Shown piece by piece: positions 61,202-64,000 of a stretch of DNA of 64,000 bases (positions within the stretch are counted from its first letter, which is position 1; each line of letters starts with the position of its first letter). Origin of the DNA: Halalkalibacter alkaliphilus. GTDB lineage: Bacteria > Bacillota > Bacilli > Bacillales > Bacillaceae_D. The position numbers were made by a program, and so were the translations under genes. Location: positions 124,001 to 188,000 of the forward strand of contig NZ_JAKRYL010000005.1 of the NCBI RefSeq assembly GCF_023555415.1, written 5' to 3'. The notes below the pieces were generated by a model. The model worked only from the letters and a program-made list of their open reading frames with translations. It had not been told where the DNA came from and searched no databases.

Positions 61202-61897
61202 TTATTTTGTCACTTGACCATAATAAGAATCATTGCCATTTTTTCTTAAAAAGTGTTTATCTAAAAGGCTATTATCAATTGGTTTCACAGCATCTGTTAG
61301 GCTCTGAGTATAGTACGCTAACTTGGCTATTTCCTCCATAATAACAGCATTTGAAACTGCCTCTTGTGGGGTTTTGCCCCAATTAAAAGGTCCATGATTA
61401 TTAACAAGTACCCCTGGCATGTAACTTGGGTTTTTATCCTCGAATGTTTCAATTATAACTTCACCGGTGTTCTTTTCATAATTATGATTAATTTCCTCTT
61501 TTGTTAACTTTCTTGTGATTGGTATCTCACCATAAAAATAATCTGCATGTGTAGTTCCTAGTGAAGGAATCGCTTTACCTGCTTGCGCCCAAACCGTACA
61601 CCATGGAGAATGAGTATGAACCACTCCTCCAATCTCTGGAAATGCTTGATAAAGAAGGATATGTGTAATCGTATCTGATGACGGTTTTAAACGGCCTTCC
61701 ACTTGGTTCCCTTCTAAATCTAGGACTGGGAGTTCTTCTGCTTTTAAGTCTTCGTAGGCTACCCCACTTGGTTTAATAACAACTAACCCTGTATCACGAT
61801 CGATGGCACTAACATTGCCCCACGTATAAATGACTAAGTCCCTTTTTGGAAGCTCCAAATTTGCCTCTAACACTTTCTTCTTTAGATCTTGTAACAA
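61202..61897 (-). CDS. araD: L-ribulose-5-phosphate 4-epimerase
   Basis: 231 residues if translation starts at the TTG at 61897, which aligns with the E. coli AraD N-terminus (MLEDLK against LLQDLK) and lies 10 nt after AGGGAA; a GTG at 61906 is the alternative. Class-II aldolase/epimerase fold: YTWGNVSAIDRDTG, IKPSGVAYEDL, GGVVHTHSPW metal His pair, GTTHADYFYG, NNHGPFNWG. Converts L-ribulose-5-P to D-xylulose-5-P. Downstream of the FGGY kinase, consistent with a pentose or pentitol route. Confidence 0.94.
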   Translation of the reverse strand: MLQDLKKKVLEANLELPKRDLVIYTWGNVSAIDRDTGLVVIKPSGVAYEDLKAEELPVLDLEGNQVEGRLKPSSDTITHILLYQAFPEIGGVVHTHSPWCTVWAQAGKAIPSLGTTHADYFYGEIPITRKLTKEEINHNYEKNTGEVIIETFEDKNPSYMPGVLVNNHGPFNWGKTPQEAVSNAVIMEEIAKLAYYTQSLTDAVKPIDNSLLDKHFLRKNGNDSYYGQVTK

Positions 61898-61983
61898 ATT
61901 AAACACTTCCCTACTAGTAAAATTTCATAAAGAATAAAGACAAGTAAACATATATATTAACTCGCCTTTATTCTTGCACTTTT

Positions 61984-63522
61984 TTAGTTTTCGACTTTCG
62001 TTAATCTTGTTACATTTTCTTTTACATTCAGATAAATGCTTTTGTACTCTTCAAAGTATTTATCATAAATTTGCGTGTTTTCTAAATTTGGTTGAATCGT
62101 GTCTTCAAATTCTAACCAATCAGTCAAAACATTAGGATTTTCAATAACTCCAGTCGCAAGGCCAGCCAATAACGCATCTCCTAAAGGGGCCTCTACATCA
62201 TTTTTGATGATTCGTATCGGTCGCCCGGTAACATCGGCATAAATTTGCGGCCATATGAGGGATTTAGAGCCTCCACCAACAATGATAATCTCTTTATCCA
62301 ATTTCGCTTCCGTACCTGCAACCATTTCCATATTATGACGAAGAGAATACGCTACTCCCTCCATAAACGCTTTGTATAAATGTTTCTTCTCATGGACTAG
62401 GCTTAGACCTACAATAATCCCGCGAGCATCACTATCCCAAATTGGACTTCTTTCACCCATGAAATAAGGGAGAACGAGTAGCCCTTCAGAACCTGCAGGT
62501 ACATCTTTAGCTATTAAATCTAACAATGTATAAGCATTAATTCCGAGTTTCTCTTCTGCCTCTATTTCCTCACTTCCGATGATATCCCGGAACCATCTCA
62601 TAATTGCCCCAGCGGTAGCTGCGCCTCCAAATGTATAAATCTTCTCGCTAGAATCAATAACATGCGGCATACTTACAAGGTGCGGAGACAGATTAGGAGT
62701 TTCTGTTACAAATCCCCAACACATTGAAGTACCTAACATTGCAACATGGTTCCCTTCACTGAAAGCTCCGGCACCTAGAGTTGCGACAGGTGCATCGACC
62801 CCACCACAAATGACCGGTGTCCCTGCTTTTAATCCTGTCTTTTCTGATGCAGCTTCCGTAATTCCACCAACCACTTCCGTACACTCTACTAGTCTTTCAG
62901 GAAAGACTTCTAACGGAATGCCTAGCTTCTCTGTCATTTCTTTTGACCATGTACGTTCTTTTATATTATATACTCCTCCAATATTACCCGCTGATGAGTA
63001 ATCTACAGCCACTTCTCCAGTTAGCTTATATACGATATATGGAGCGGGAGGTAAAAAGTATTTAATATCATTCCAAATTTTTGTCAGGTTATTTTTCATC
63101 CACAAAATCTTCGCAAATCCAAAATAAGAATTCACTGAGTTCCCTGTAATCTCAAATAATGCATCAAGGTTAATATTTTCCTTAACCCACTCAACTTCTT
63201 TTTCTGCCCTTCGATCCATCCAAATTAAACAAGGAGCTAAAGGCTTCATCTCTGCATTAACAGGGATACCCGAACCGCCATACAAACTACTGACGGCAAC
63301 ACCTTTAATATCTTCTGGGTCAACATTAGACTTTTCCACTACCGCTTTAATTGTAGAAAAGGTGGCGTCTTCCCAAGGTTCTGGCCATTGTTGTGCCCAG
63401 GAAGACTTCGGTGTTTCCACATCATAGCCTTGATAACTATGCGCTAATACTTTTCCTTCTGGATTGATTAATACTGCTTTTGTCCCTTGCGTCCCAATAT
63501 CAACACCAATTAAGTATTCCAT
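61984..63522 (-). CDS. FGGY-family carbohydrate kinase
   Basis: 512 residues from the ATG at 63522, after AAGGGTG; a GTG at 63531 is also in frame. ASKHA kinase: VDIGTQGTKAVLINPEGK (phosphate 1), WMDRRAEKEVEW, CGGVDAPVATLGAGAFSEGN, and the FGGY C-terminal signature MEGVAYSLRHNMEM with GGGSKSLIWPQI. Substrate cannot be fixed: xylulose, ribulose and erythritol kinases all look alike. The araD neighbour suggests L-ribulose; 77 nt separate the genes. Confidence 0.9.
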   Translation of the reverse strand: MEYLIGVDIGTQGTKAVLINPEGKVLAHSYQGYDVETPKSSWAQQWPEPWEDATFSTIKAVVEKSNVDPEDIKGVAVSSLYGGSGIPVNAEMKPLAPCLIWMDRRAEKEVEWVKENINLDALFEITGNSVNSYFGFAKILWMKNNLTKIWNDIKYFLPPAPYIVYKLTGEVAVDYSSAGNIGGVYNIKERTWSKEMTEKLGIPLEVFPERLVECTEVVGGITEAASEKTGLKAGTPVICGGVDAPVATLGAGAFSEGNHVAMLGTSMCWGFVTETPNLSPHLVSMPHVIDSSEKIYTFGGAATAGAIMRWFRDIIGSEEIEAEEKLGINAYTLLDLIAKDVPAGSEGLLVLPYFMGERSPIWDSDARGIIVGLSLVHEKKHLYKAFMEGVAYSLRHNMEMVAGTEAKLDKEIIIVGGGSKSLIWPQIYADVTGRPIRIIKNDVEAPLGDALLAGLATGVIENPNVLTDWLEFEDTIQPNLENTQIYDKYFEEYKSIYLNVKENVTRLTKVEN

Positions 63523-63584
63523 TTTGTTCACCCTTCATCGTATCATCAATTACTGCACACGTTACCACTTTTAAAACCACTACT

Positions 63585-64000
63585 TTATGGCTTTAATAAA
63601 ACTTTTATCGCTTCTGGGTTTTTCGCCATTGCTAACGCTTCATGGAAATCTTCCAATTTAAAATGATTTGTTATAATTCCTTCTGCAGTAAGCAAATTAC
63701 GCTCAAATAAATCAATAACGATTGGGTATGTGTAAGGACTTAAGTGAGATCCGCGTAAATCTAATTCTTTCTTGTCTCCGATCACACTCCAGTCTGTCGT
63801 TGTTTCTTGACCGAATACACTAAACTCAATAAATCTACCTAACTTCCGCACCATTTCCAAACCTTGAGTTACACCAATTGGCGAACCTGTTGCTTCAATA
63901 TACACATCACATCCATACCCATCAGTTAGGTCCTTAACTGCTTGAACAGCATCTTCTTCAAGCGGATTGATACAAATATCTGCTCCAAACTTTTTCGCCA
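63585..64000 (-). CDS. Zinc-type MDR alcohol/polyol dehydrogenase (N-terminus beyond window)
   Basis: The C-terminal 138 codons are visible and stay open to the window edge. Rossmann-half features: KFGADICINPLEEDAVQAVK, YGCDVYIEATGSPIGVTQGL, then LDLRGSHLSPYTYPIVIDLF and FKLEDFHEALAMAK. This segment is typical of medium-chain polyol dehydrogenases of the sorbitol/threitol type. It is upstream of the FGGY kinase and araD, so it probably oxidises a pentitol or tetritol to the ketose phosphorylated by the kinase. Confidence 0.85.
   Translation of the reverse strand, partial: AKKFGADICINPLEEDAVQAVKDLTDGYGCDVYIEATGSPIGVTQGLEMVRKLGRFIEFSVFGQETTTDWSVIGDKKELDLRGSHLSPYTYPIVIDLFERNLLTAEGIITNHFKLEDFHEALAMAKNPEAIKVLLKP

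Overview
The window looks like the chromosome of a spore-forming, low-GC, probably alkaliphilic or salt-tolerant Bacillaceae member (Alkalihalobacillus/Halalkalibacter-like). The evidence is Bacillus-type AGGAGG ribosome sites, an H-type small acid-soluble spore protein, Sda-like and PAS-kinase sporulation control proteins, coat-like peptides, YhcN-like and Vpr-like proteins, a BCCT betaine transporter and very acidic exported proteins. No rRNA, tRNA, CRISPR array, intact transposase or prophage was recognised.

Layout. (1) 1-4.7 kb: Leloir galactose operon galK-galE-galT (minus strand, galT cut by the window edge) next to a ROK repressor. (2) 4.9-20 kb: a soluble PAS histidine kinase divergent from two tandem Sda-like peptides; coat-like small genes; a 24-residue micro-gene; a nuclease lipoprotein; a YknWX-like membrane pair; an ECF sigma operon; a LysM/NlpC-P60 cell-wall hydrolase; two multi-pass membrane proteins; an orphan OmpR-type regulator; and a large acidic repeat protein. 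(3) 20-24.5 kb: BCCT transporter, galM and a second ROK repressor. (4) 24.6-40.8 kb: two large sugar regulons. One has a CUT1 ABC transporter, a cytoplasmic GH2 and an exported GH43 lipoprotein. The other has a CUT1 ABC transporter, a 922-residue GH2 and the galactonate genes dgoA-dgoK-dgoD, with a divergent ArsR-type HTH fusion regulator. (5) 41-51 kb: a 5'-truncated LysM amidase, sspH, a polar amino-acid ABC transporter, a second copy of the micro-gene, an MFS exporter with a rifampin-phosphotransferase-like enzyme split over two coupled genes, and a ParA/SAP-like pair. (6) 51.6-61 kb: secreted enzymes (Vpr-like subtilase, M14 carboxypeptidase, alkaline phosphatase behind a PhoP-box-like array). 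(7) 61.2-64 kb: AraD, FGGY kinase and an MDR dehydrogenase (cut by the edge).

How it fits together. The sugar genes suggest use of plant arabinogalactan or pectin side chains. GH43 would trim arabinose outside the cell, ABC systems import oligomers, and GH2 enzymes hydrolyse them inside. Galactose would go to GalM/K/T/E, and pentose or pentitol to kinase and AraD. The dgo genes imply that one imported oligomer yields galactonate. AT-rich palindromes built from TTAATTAA/TTTAATT sit before galK, galM, the second ROK gene and the GH43/GH2 transporter operon. They are probably shared operators of the two ROK proteins, whose HTH regions are nearly identical. Cre-like sites add CcpA control.

Most notable: tandem Sda-like peptides beside a sporulation-type kinase; two copies of an apparently unannotated 24/25-residue peptide with a conserved promoter; the galactonate-glycoside operon; the split phosphotransferase; and several dispersed repeat families, including CTGTCCAA direct repeats spaced 21-22 bp.
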